DNA of 64,000 nt, from NCBI RefSeq assembly GCF_022458985.1, contig NC_061776.1:11550591-11614590 (forward strand). The letters are read 5' to 3'. This document shows, piece by piece, positions 52,301 to 62,076 of this stretch (position 1 is the stretch's first letter; every line of letters begins with the position of its first letter). This DNA comes from Mugil cephalus. Lineage: Eukaryota; Chordata; Actinopteri; Mugiliformes; Mugilidae. The notes beneath the pieces were generated by a model, which had not been told where the DNA came from, did no database searches, and worked only from the letters and a program-made list of their open reading frames with translations. The translations under genes and the position numbers were made by a program.

Positions 52301-54311
52301 GAAACATGGTAAAATTAAGTGTTTCAGAACGCAAATTTAAAAATACTAGTTAACCTGCTGAAATATTTTGTTGACTATTGTATATGTTGAAAGAAACCCA
52401 TGGCCATAATTAGGGATGTGCCTATCAAGTTCCCTTTCCCCGATTCGATATTAATTGTTATAATGTTTCTCCCCTGGAGATTCCTAAAGGATTTTCTTCT
52501 CTTGTCTTCTCCTGGATTTCAGACCAATAAATAGAGGTGCCAAAGTCAATGTAGTGTGGAAAAGGTAGCTCATAACTTAACTCCAGAAAATCCAGGGCTA
52601 ATATGGTAGACCAAAACTTTGCTCTATTTTTGATCTGCTTGCAGCCCTGGAGCTTATACAATGACACAGTCTGACAGGCCCTCTAGTAATAAAATCAGAA
52701 TGTGACAGGCACGTACATCAGCGTCATTGTGTAAATTAGCGGGTCAACGCGGCATTCCTGTTCACATTGAAAATCCCGGGTTATTCGACCCGAGTCGACA
52801 AAACAAAAAGACAGGGGTGAAGGCAAGTATGCTGTAAAGAGTGACAAGGCAGTCTATTCTGATCAAAAGACTTTAATTTATTTACTTTTTTACAATAAAA
52901 TTACAAAAGATTTCTTGAAAAAAAATATGATTTTTTTTTCTTTTTCAATGAGTGATGCTGAATATATCTACATCCGTGTTTTCAGACTGGTGGATATTTC
53001 AGATATGTTGCTGGTTGGAGTATGACCATATCAAACTGGGATATATTTGAGCCAAGAATGGGCAATCCTTGCGTGTATGTGGATGAGGATGGAAAATGGA
53101 AGACAGCTGACTGCAGTCAGAACATGACCAGTGTTTGCATGAAGTCAGCAGGTATGGCACACATACATTTGAATACATTTTTCTATCTCTTCTTAATTAC
53201 AAAATGTTGGAAAATCCCCTGCCTTCTCCAGTTAGTAACATTGTTTTAGTCCGTTTAAGATTACTGTTCACTACTATGGAGCATGCTGATTTTATGGTGA
53301 CACTTTTGTAATATAGCCAGTTTAGATGTGACATAGTTTAAGTAACCACTGCTTGCTCTTTTATTCACAGATGTCCCTCCAACTCAATCGACTGAGTTCC
53401 CAGGAATCTGCCCTGAAGACACAGAAAGCCCCAGATACGCAATCCAGGAAAATAGCTGGATACCATTTAGGGGTTACTGTTACCTCTTTATTACACAAAG
53501 GATTGAGTGGCCAGATGCATCTGCTAGCTGTGCAAGACACGGTAAGGATTTGTGAATGGTATTATGATAACAACAATAATAATAATTTCACAGCCACTGA
53601 CAGTTTTATTCGGATATTACTAAGAGGCTTTTGTTGTTGTTTTAACTGTATGAAAAGGTGGAACTCTTGCCAGCATTGAAACTCCAGAGGAGCAAAATTT
53701 CATTGAAAGCAATGTGAACATGTATAAAGACAGTCAGCCCACTTTCTGGATTGGCCTGTACAAAACTCACAAAGGTACAGTCCCATTTTCTTTCTTTCCT
53801 CATCAACTACACTTTGTTAAACATAAAGAAGGAAACAGTCTTTGCAAAAACATATTCCCTGAAACTAAAAAGTAAAATAATTACAGAAGTTAAACTATTT
53901 TTTTCATCTGGACAGAGAACTGAAACTATGTCTGGCCAACAACAAGCTGAAAAAAAAACATATAGTTGTATCAATTCATATTTTTATATCAAATAGATGT
54001 GGATTAAATAACTATGGCCTGATAAACATTTGAGAAACTAAAAAAACTAAATATATTTGTAATCTATTTCGCTCATCTCATTGAGAGTTTGCTACACATC
54101 TAACCAAAACATTTTTAAAACAAATACTGTATGTCAGTCTTGTTCCTCTGCTGCCCTCAAGTGGCAACTCCATTTTCAGTTTTGTCATTTAAATTATTCC
54201 TTTTCATAAATTCTTTACAAGTGTTCAGTAAAACAACTGTTTTCTATTGACATGGAAAGAAAGTATGCCAAAGAAGACCTGGTAAAAAAAAAATGAAACT
54301 GTGTTGGAAAA

Positions 54312-54348
<37 letters not shown>

Positions 54349-55072
54349 TTTACATTTCTCTTTGTTCCTAGGCTCGTGGAAATGGTTGGATAAAACAGTC
54401 ATGGACTACAATAACTGGGGTCCAGGTCAGCCTGACAGCAATTATGGAACCTATGCAGCAATTACAACTTTAGACGGAAGATGGAGGATAGGCAACCGTT
54501 GGCATGACAGAGGGTATATTTGTAAAACACACAAAGGTGAGTATATTAAAATTTATTTGATTTATAGGAATGTGTGGCTCATACAACAATGAATCAAAAA
54601 AGAAAGAACTCAAACAATAATTACTGTAAATTATGCTGTCATTTTTATTATAATAAGATACTCAAATAAACATTCTAGTATATTTGTCTTTTTTTCTAGT
54701 GCTAAAACAAATTCCACCAAAGCCTGGTAAGTAGTGGTTCTTTATAATTGTCATGATCGCATCACAATTGTAATTTGTGGCTCATTATCTATGTGTTGAA
54801 TGTGTACAGGGGTTTCTAAGGAGGACTCTCAAACACGTGGCCACATCATTTTGGCTGTGGTACTTGTGATTGCCGTGATTGCTATAGGCACAGTCACCGT
54901 CCTCTTTTTCTTGAAGAAATCGGGAGTCCGAATAGCTATTCCAGAAAAGTTAACAACCTTTGACAACCCACTCTTCTTCAGCAATGAGCGGCACCAGGCT
55001 GGTCAGGTGGACACCAATAAACTGGTCGGAAATGCAGAGGAGGATGACTCTGGCACTGTTAGAACTGTTTAA
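40380..55072 (+). CDS. mrc1: Macrophage mannose receptor 1-like, copy C (33 exons, about 1,452 aa, complete)
   Basis: Third tandem MRC1-family receptor. Coding exons: 40380-40446, 40589-40945, 41933-42103, 42263-42418, 42628-42738, 42967-43104, 43209-43388, 43510-43664, 44360-44473, 44870-44985, 45126-45274, 45366-45565, 45893-46014, 46146-46218, 46306-46459, 47266-47304, 48641-48804, 48928-48989, 49250-49350, 49494-49636, 49762-49867, 50743-50870, 51003-51041, 51184-51219, 51307-51342, 51475-51577, 52079-52308, 52986-53151, 53371-53541, 53658-53774, 54372-54536, 54700-54726, 54810-55072. They total 4,359 nt in frame. The signal peptide begins MERITCTAFMLLIQTFQC; cysteine-rich, FNII, CTLD1-8, helix and tail follow. 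CTLD4 keeps EPN and WND. CTLD6 has three mini-exons in its loop, CTLD5 has QPD, CTLD8 lacks the inner disulfide, and the tail motif is FDNPLFF. Its cysteine-rich exon is much closer to copy B than to copy A. A Tc1-like element sits in intron 8. Confidence 0.92.
43713..44225 (+). mobile_element. Internally deleted Tc1-like transposon, copy C intron 8
   Basis: The left end tacactgacgagccacaaca and the inverted right end (from cctgatcagtata) are related terminal repeats. The interior carries a degraded transposase 3' half (for example caatgttctgctgggaaacc and atcaagtatctgcgggatg). About 1 kb of the autonomous element is missing. Confidence 0.75.
46146..46459 (+). other. Copy C CTLD4 carbohydrate-recognition exons with EPN and WND
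   Basis: Exons 14 and 15 give [20 protein letters not shown], then FQHWEEGEPNN and GSWNDVHCETFLGWLCQ. Both calcium/mannose motifs are intact, so copy C should also bind mannose-type ligands through CTLD4. Confidence 0.87.
46530..46945. mobile_element. MITE-like repeat, copy 2, copy C intron 15
   Basis: Homologous to 21953-22350 in the same orientation (shared cttcactttgagga-like, tgaactggtca and tttccattaccagtttttta segments). It ends gtaatggaaatgc. The left boundary is approximate. Confidence 0.55.
50743..51577 (+). other. Copy C CTLD6 long loop: three tandem mini-exons
   Basis: After NNWGFE (exon 50743-50870) come three phase-0/phase-0 mini-exons: 51003-51041 (RYTSHIIYGDTQW, 13 codons), 51184-51219 (RHPYGPQMTDDL, 12 codons) and 51307-51342 (MSYPHLLHLNEE, 12 codons). 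Then comes GTCVAM (51475-51577). Each has an AG acceptor and a GT donor (gtaaca, gtaaaa, gtaatg), and any subset could be skipped without a frameshift. They resemble neither each other nor the mini-exons of A and B at the protein level. Confidence 0.75.
53371..54536 (+). other. Copy C CTLD8 exons, inner disulfide missing
   Basis: Exons 28-30 of the 33-exon count around CTLD8 (53371-53541, 53658-53774, 54372-54536) show [24 protein letters not shown] and GYICK. The inner cysteine pair is missing: after GPGQPDSNYG the chain reads TYAAITTLDGRW and then NRWHDRGYICK. Confidence 0.77.
54318..54346. repeat. (TA)n microsatellite just upstream of a copy C CTLD8 exon
   Basis: About 14 TA units lie about 26 bases from the acceptor of exon 54372-54536, within the branch-point and pyrimidine-tract zone. 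Length variation could affect splicing. Confidence 0.85.
54810..55072 (+). other. Copy C membrane helix and cytoplasmic tail
   Basis: The final exon encodes a short polar stalk, a helix (HIILAVVLVIAVIAIGTVTV), LKK, and a tail with FDNPLFF in place of the mammalian FENTLYF. VDTNK follows, as in copy A. The tail holds no tyrosine in my translation. Stop TAA ends at 55072. Confidence 0.87.
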
Positions 55073-55269
55073 TGTAAATACACACAGAAAATAGTGTTTC
55101 CTTGTTTGAACATACGGTGAAATGTTTCATTTAACAATAATATGTCAGTCTATGTCTATGAAGAAGAGACAGCGTTGTGTTGGGATTTTTGCATTTGCTC
55201 CATTATTTCAGTTGTACTTGTTGGTTTTAAATAAGGCAAAAATGTAAAAAAAAATTGTAAGATGGAAGA

Positions 55270-55275
55270 ATTAAA
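55270..55275 (+). promoter_or_regulatory. Possible poly(A) signal of copy C
   Basis: ATTAAA lies about 200 nt after the stop codon. A canonical AATAAA at 55794-55799 is an alternative, longer end. Confidence 0.35.
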
Positions 55276-57150
55276 ACTTCTTTATAAAAAGGTGTTCTGA
55301 GTAACACAGTCATGCAATGTGAATGTTACGTTTGGCTTTTGCTTGTGCTAATCTACACTTAGCTTAAAAGGGCATTGCTTCTGGTAGCATCTTGAGTACT
55401 TACACATTTAGTCCACTGCTTTTTTATCCACTACATTTATTTGCTGTTTGTGATTCTACTTATTGTTAAATGACTTACATAATTTCACTTACATGTTAAT
55501 AATTAATTCATTTAGAGAAATATCTAAGTCCAGGCATCGTGAAAAAAAAAAATGCAATAGAAATAATTATATTTTTGGAAACATCCACTCTCTCCTAACC
55601 GCTCTATTTTAAAGGGTATCTTTAGCTTGCTAATTGTGTTACTTGGATGTTAAGTTGATAGGTTGATCATTTGAGAAATGATCTCAGTTATATATCAATA
55701 GCCGCTTTCACAACTTTGTTGTGGCATGTCTGGTGTTGGAGAGGCGTGTTTAACTTGAAAAATTACCATTGAAAGAAACACAGAAATTTAAGAAATAAAG
55801 GACATTGTGATTTACTGAGAAAGCATGTGTTGAGTGTTTCTTCCATGGTAAAATAAGCTTGAAAATATACGAAACATACTGGGGAGCAAAAAAGACAGTA
55901 GAAAGTGTATCTGACTTACGTAGTTCGACGCAAAAGTAGATAATCCTTTACTCTGTGGGGATGATTAGCTTGCTGTGTTGGTAACTCTGGTTCCCGTAAG
56001 CTAGCCAAAACACGTAGCTAACATATCACTAGCACTCTCGAGTTTCGTTCCGTCCCCAGCGCAATACCACCTTTGACCACAGGCTAGAACATTGTCCACC
56101 CGCTGCGTCTAGGGGGGCGCTGTTTCGTACATTTAAAGACATCTAACAACAAATACGGGAGGAGCTTATCATTGAGTCCTGCTTGGGTCGGTCTGTTTCA
56201 CAGAACTACTGCATTTCAGTCTGATCTTTACTGTTCAACTAGTCCACATTTTGCTGTGTTACAGCAGTTGACAAGTCAAATCATTTTAAGCCTAAAAAGT
56301 AACTCAGTGCTTCACAAAGATAGACTTGACTATGACTGCTGACTATGGCCAATATGGCCGCAACGCGTAGGCCCATTTGTTTCTTCTCAGACTTGAATAT
56401 AGCTTCGAACAGCCAGATTTTAGTTGCCATTGCCCCAGGATTTGGCAGAGGTAATTTGCTATTGATTTGGGTAAATAAATGATAAATAATGGAAAATAAA
56501 CTTAGAATAATGATAATCAAATGTGGCCACCAAAAAAGTGCATCAAACTGCTAAGCTATCTTCACTTCAAAAAACATATACATCCTTGTAGAATTTAACC
56601 ATTACATTGTGCATATTCAGGTCTAAAATAAGTAAATCCGTGAATGCACAAGATTAATCCTATTTATCATAGTTATTTTGGCTGCGAAATGCAATTTCCT
56701 AAAGGTAACCGGGGTCTGTATAAACTATTACCATTCTCCTTACACCACATTATTATCAACAAAGTGCAAATTAAGAACCTTGCTGGTCTTAATTCTGAAT
56801 TAGTTTGGGTATATTTACAGTGATACAAGAATTTTAATTCAGTGTCTGTTTAGTGTGTTTATACATTAATCTGAGCTAAACTGAAGCAGCGTCAGATGTG
56901 AGCATGATTAATGCAATTAATGTTTAAATCAAAGTTATGCAAAATTTGTGAAAAACAAAAGGGTTAAGTAAGCAACAATAAAAGTCCATCCACGTTCTAA
57001 TCCACATTCTCATTCTTTAAAATGTATTTTTAATGGACAAACACTGAAACTGAAATGAAATTTAAAAAAATACTAGTTAGTGATATAGATAGTAATAAGA
57101 GACAGAGTTGCTGAATTTTGATTTTTAAATAAAAAATATCCCTTTACATG

Positions 57151-57190
57151 TTATATATATATATATATATAATATATATATTATATATAT

Positions 57191-57222
<32 letters not shown>
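57151..57222. repeat. (TA)n / (TATAA)n tract
   Basis: An interrupted TA repeat of about 70 bp. Confidence 0.85.
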
Positions 57223-57224
<2 letters not shown>

Positions 57225-58616
57225 TACATTTTAATGGTTTTCAACAACTGAATGCATATTTGTCAAAATTAACTTCAGACTTCTGTACAAAACAAAAACC
57301 ATCAAAACAAACCTTGAAAGGAATCAGTCTTCTTACAGCAAATCATACACATAAGTTCAAGTTCTGCCAAACAGTGCAACAGGCTCTCTGGTTGTCCTTA
57401 CATATACCTAACAAGGCATTTATGAAGTATGTACAAATGCATAGAGATTGTATTCAAGCAGTATATTTTATCACAAGAGGATGCATAGAGTATCCAGCAT
57501 GTAGCACAGGTCAGTGTCATCAAAATATTATTCATGCTTCCAGATAAAGCAAATGCAATGTTTCCAGTCAGTAAATATGCTTGAACATTGTTTTCAAAAG
57601 TAGGAAGCAACGTATGATTTCCCTTTGGAATCATGTAGAAAAATAGTTTGACTTTTCATACTCATGTTAGAAATAAATCACTGGCTTTTGAAGGTACACA
57701 GATTTAAACACATGGGGGCAGAGGAAGACGTGACATAGAAACTACACAACCTGTTCCCAGCAATCATTTGAACATTTGTGCAACGTATAAATGTAAAATT
57801 AACACAGCTATTGATTTAGTAGTTTAGTTTTATCTCATGGTCACTTCTGAGATGACCTCTTTTGGGCTACAGCAAATTCATTTTTATTTTATTTTTCTGT
57901 GTGATTATTGATTAACCTTATATTCTCATCAGTCAATTACTTACAGAATACAATTTCGCAAAAGTCAAGGTGTCATCTTCACTTACGTCGTTTAGCCCAC
58001 AGATAAAGTGGAAAATTCATAAATCTGAGATGATGAAACTAAACTATGTTTGTAATGTGCGTTACAGAGAATTTCATTCAATTCATCAAACAATTGTATG
58101 CATTACTTTTTGGGACATGTTGCAAAACAACGTTCTTTTTATTAAAATTGAAAATTTTTATCATGTTATCAGATTAGCATGTAACTACTTTTATAGTTTT
58201 TATTTTTTTTTAATAGTTAGTTTCCCTTTGAATGGAAGTAAAGAGTGTATCTTTTGATTTTAGTCGAAGCCATTTTTTGAGTTGTGATGCGAGACTATGG
58301 AAGCTATAAAAGCCATCTGTCCCTACTGTCTGGTGTTTCATTCACATATGAGTTATAAGGACCATATCAGTGCATTTTACTCTTGTTTGTGCAAAGCACA
58401 CACACAGGATTGGGTGAAAACATGACACACAGAAATGTGTCCTACAAACGCTAAAATACCTTTCGGTAAAGAATAATAAAGAGGAACACTGTGAAAAAAA
58501 AATGGCAAACATGAGGAGAAACACTGTCTACCAAGAAGACACACTCACCCCGACCACAAGTGCATTATAAAATGAGCAGCATACAACCATGCACCAACCC
58601 TCAGTAGAAACAACAG

Positions 58617-59345
58617 TCACTGATGTATATAGGAATCTCTGTGCCACTGTCGTGCATCTCTGTCTCGATCTCTACCATGATCTCTATCTCTGTCCCTTTC
58701 CCTGTCCTTGTGTCTTTCTCTGTCTCTATCTCTGTGTCTGTCTCGGTCTCGGTCTCTGTCCCTGTCTCTGCCGTGGTAGTTGTGATGGTTGTGTACAGGA
58801 TAGTGATCCACGTTGTGTGTCCGTGGTGGAATATGCTGGTGATGCCTGTGCTGCCGGTTGCGTTCATTGTGCGCCTGCTCATAGTCCTCCACGACGTGCG
58901 GCTGGCTGTTCCCACGGTGATGGTGGTGATGGTGGTGGTGGTGGTTGCTGTTATGGTGATGGTGGTTACTGCCCCGGTGGTTATAGTGAGCCTCCTCCTC
59001 GTCCGCTTCCACCACGTCCTCCACCTTGGCGTCCCTCTCCTCGGGCAGGTGCCTTCGGGGGAGCCTCTGGCTGTGATCCCTGCTCGACTGTATGTCCATG
59101 CCGCCGGACGTTTGGCTGTGCTGGGTGTGACTGTGGTGCTCCATCCGGCGGTGGTGGTGGTGGTGGTGTTGGCGGGTGTGCTGGGGTTTCTTTGGTTCGG
59201 TCCTCAGGAGCCGCTCTTCTTCTTCTCTTTGGCCCTCCTCAGCCCCCTCCTCCTGGTCTGGGGCTGAAGGGGGCTCCTGGTCAAGGTGGTTCTCACGGGA
59301 GCCCTTCCTCTTGGGGGCAGCTGACTTTTTACTTTTCTGCTCATC
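58617..59345 (-). other. cacnb2 terminal exon: His-rich and Arg/Asp-repeat tail
   Basis: This exon encodes runs of His (up to nine in a row) around 58920-58950 and a long low-complexity stretch of alternating Arg and Asp near 58670-58770. It ends in a conserved WHRDSYIHQ. The tail is expected to be disordered. The GT/CT-rich DNA also opens long frames on the + strand, which are shadows. Confidence 0.85.
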
Positions 59346-62076
59346 CTGGGAGGAAAAAAAGAAAAGAAAAGAAACAAAAAGCATAATTTAATTTGTCATT
59401 CCCTGCACTATGATACAATGTGTCTTCAAATTGAGGCCACAGAGGATTTATAGAGGGATTGGGGGCGTAAATGGGAGGAAAAATGTTAAATACGGTAAAA
59501 TGGAAACCATTTCAGATCAGAATGAGGAGTTGAATAAGTTAGTATACAGACTTGGGGTTTTAAAATAAGACACCTCACACTGTTCAACCTGTGAAGTTCC
59601 TTTTCTCCTCAGTTTCAACAGTTAAACAGTTAAATCAGCAAACAACAAATATGGCCCCATTAGTCTTTGAGTATTGTTGTTCAATCAGTTATGCAACAGT
59701 CGGGTTCAGTGATCTACTGTAAGCATTTCAGTTTAGAGATTCTCTGTGTGACATTAACATCTCCTTTGTTTGAGAAATACTTTTTAGAGTGTATCTTCAA
59801 AAAGAGACATCCAAAATCCTGGATGTAGCAACATTTGACACTGGTGTGTCAACAAAATTAAGCAAGAATTTTAAAATTTTTGTTCTGGAAATGTATAAAA
59901 ATTAGTGCACATTTAACAGATAAGAAGTTATTTCCATGTCTAAATACAACAACATTGGGAAACGTAGTCCTGTCCTGTCCGTAAAAAAATTAGCTTGTGC
60001 CACAGTCAAACATAACCAAAAGCAGCAGCCTGGAAATCCACATTGGGAGGATTGTAAATTATTCTGATCATTACAGACGTTTCTTTTTTTGAGCAACAGC
60101 AGTTCTGTTAATAAATTGATTGCACCTTTTCAACTGAACAGATGCTCTGGTTTACAACGTAACTCATTTTCCTGCAGGGAATCTAATTCTGTTTCTACGC
60201 TACACTCCTTACTGGAAATGAAATGGTGAAATGGCTCTACAGTAGAATTTGAATGCATCTCACTCACCAGAGATTTCTCTCATTTCTTCGGCTTTCCAGT
60301 GGAGTGGGATGAGAAGACATGAAATGAAAATGTTAGATGAATTCATGGGAAGAAACACTGATGCAGTTCGCGCAGCGTGAAGCTCCACAATAAACAAACA
60401 ATAACAGTCCCGCTGCACTTTAATTAACAGTTACTGCAGCTTTTCCACATTCAGCCGTCGTTCGGTGCTCATGAGATGTGTGGGATGAGATGAGATGAGA
60501 TGAGAAGGAGACTTTAAATTTAATCATTTATTTTGTTGAGGCATGTTTTTTCCCCCAGACGTGTCTGTGTGCTTATTTTAAGTACCGGTATTGCTCTAGG
60601 ACTCATAGGCAGTGTATTCTCAGCCAGCTGCGACACCAGAGCGTTGGCAGGCTCCATCTCTGGTGGATGAGTCGCTCTCCAGTAGGACTCCAGATAATCA
60701 GCAATGTGCTCACAGGCATCTGTTAGCTGGTTCTCATCTAAGATGACATCAAACATTTCCTGCAGGAGATTCGAAATAAGAAACAGCCCAACAGTAAGAA
60801 ACAAACCATCGGTAACTGGGAAATGCCATCTGTGGCACCACTAAAGGTAGGGCAGACATGTGGTAATTAGCCAGGTGAGTCTGTGGTTAGGTGCTGTGAT
60901 TCAGCCAAGGTAGTGAAAGGAAACAAGGCCATCACAAAAACTGACACAATTGTGAACAGTGAAATGAACATATGGTGATTGTTAAAATTTTATTCGCAAC
61001 ATAAAATTCTAGATAACCACATCATGACCTAAAGTAAAGGAACCAGTCTATAGAGATATCACGTTGCTGCGCAAATGAGGAAATGGCCCCACACTCTTTA
61101 GCAGTTCCTGCAGAAAAGTTGGGTTTTACCAGTTTAAATTCAGACCTACATTCTATTCATTCTTCTATTAGGGCCAGGAGTCTTCAATGTTCTTCAGGCC
61201 AAGGACCTCAAACTGATGGGGAGGTTAAGTAGGGACCCCCCATGTTCTATATTAAACTCAATATTTACAAATATACAGCATTATTATCATTTTAAATTCA
61301 ATATTAAGTTTTTCAAATAATACACAAGTTAATTTTTTTTATTTATTTTTTTTTCAAACATGTGCAATAGTAGGATGACGTTTTTCTGACCCCCATTTAT
61401 TTCTTTACTAAAATATGTGGGATTCATGTTAATGTGTATTTAAAGAAATTCTAACTTGTGCAGGAAAATTAAAAAAAAAAAAAAGTACATATATATAGAA
61501 ATGTCTAATCAATAAAAAAAATATGCAACCCCCCTTGCAGTGCCTCAGCGGACCCCCTAGGGGTTGCGGACCCCCTGTTGAAGACCTATATATTAGAGAT
61601 AAAATGTAGTGATATCGTACAGTAACTAACACTGCACCAATTTCTGACAGTTGCCACTAGATGGCACTCACCGGCGGACATTGGGCAAGCTTGTCTGCAG
61701 CCACAAGCTGAACATTGAGGTGTTTGGTCTGAGACTTCCCTCTGGTCTTGATGAGCCTCGTTAACACCTGCACAACAGGAGTTGAGATGAATGAGGATTT
61801 AAAAAGCAGAGTAAAGCAGAAAAGTGGTAGCTGCTGGCATTTCTCAACACAGACGTTCTTCTACACTGATCAGAGCTCAGGATACATTTTATCCAGTAGT
61901 ACAGTTCTCTCTGATGAAGCTTACTTTTGGTGAGGAGATCTTGACGTAGACGAGGATCGGAGCCAGGGAGGTCTTGGACACCTGCAGAGGGTGGTTGACT
62001 GTGTCTGCGTCTAAAACCACCAGCTGCAGGCTGCGGGCGAGCTCGAATATACGCTCCACCTCCCCCTGGATCTGGG
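58617..62076 (-). CDS. cacnb2: Voltage-gated calcium channel beta-2 subunit, 3' part of the gene (last four coding exons)
   Basis: Cytosolic auxiliary subunit of high-voltage-activated calcium channels. It binds the alpha-1 subunit through a guanylate-kinase-like (GK) domain and controls its trafficking and gating. Exons in transcript order: 62076-61925, 61767-61672, 60759-60586, 59345-58617. The first has phase 1 at its start; the others join in phase 0. The first encodes [19 protein letters not shown] and [18 protein letters not shown]. The second encodes [20 protein letters not shown] and ends AQCPP. The third begins [20 protein letters not shown] and includes YWRATHPP. These are hallmark GK sequences of beta subunits. 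The fourth is a 242-residue tail rich in Glu, His and Arg-Asp dipeptides, ending WHRDSYIHQ, close to the WNRDVYIRQ end of mammalian CACNB2. The tail end and the MRC1 neighbourhood favour beta-2 over beta-1, -3 or -4. The 5' part lies beyond the window. The donor after IP at 60586 (gtactt) is weak but keeps frame. Confidence 0.9.
59346..60585 (-). other. cacnb2 intron before the terminal exon
   Basis: No gene or clear repeat is seen, apart from a short (ATGAG)n tract at about 60485-60505. Confidence 0.6.
60760..61671 (-). other. cacnb2 intron carrying a dispersed repeat
   Basis: From about 61175 to 61590 it holds a diverged repeat with GGACCCCC-type inverted ends (tcaggccaaggac and ggaccccctgttgaagac). 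It is related to 19410-19560. Confidence 0.5.

Larger units (their letters stand above)
55073..58616. other. Convergent intergenic region between copy C and cacnb2
   Basis: It holds the 3' UTR of copy C and probably the 3' UTR of cacnb2 on the - strand. A (TA)n tract lies at about 57151-57222. No slc39a12-like exon or other gene is seen. Confidence 0.6.

Noticed and set aside
58589-59386. Long + strand open frames (265 and 214 codons) opposite the cacnb2 last exon
   Set aside because: They are shadows of the repetitive His/Arg-Asp coding sequence on the - strand, whose protein matches the known CACNB2 tail and joins upstream GK exons in phase.
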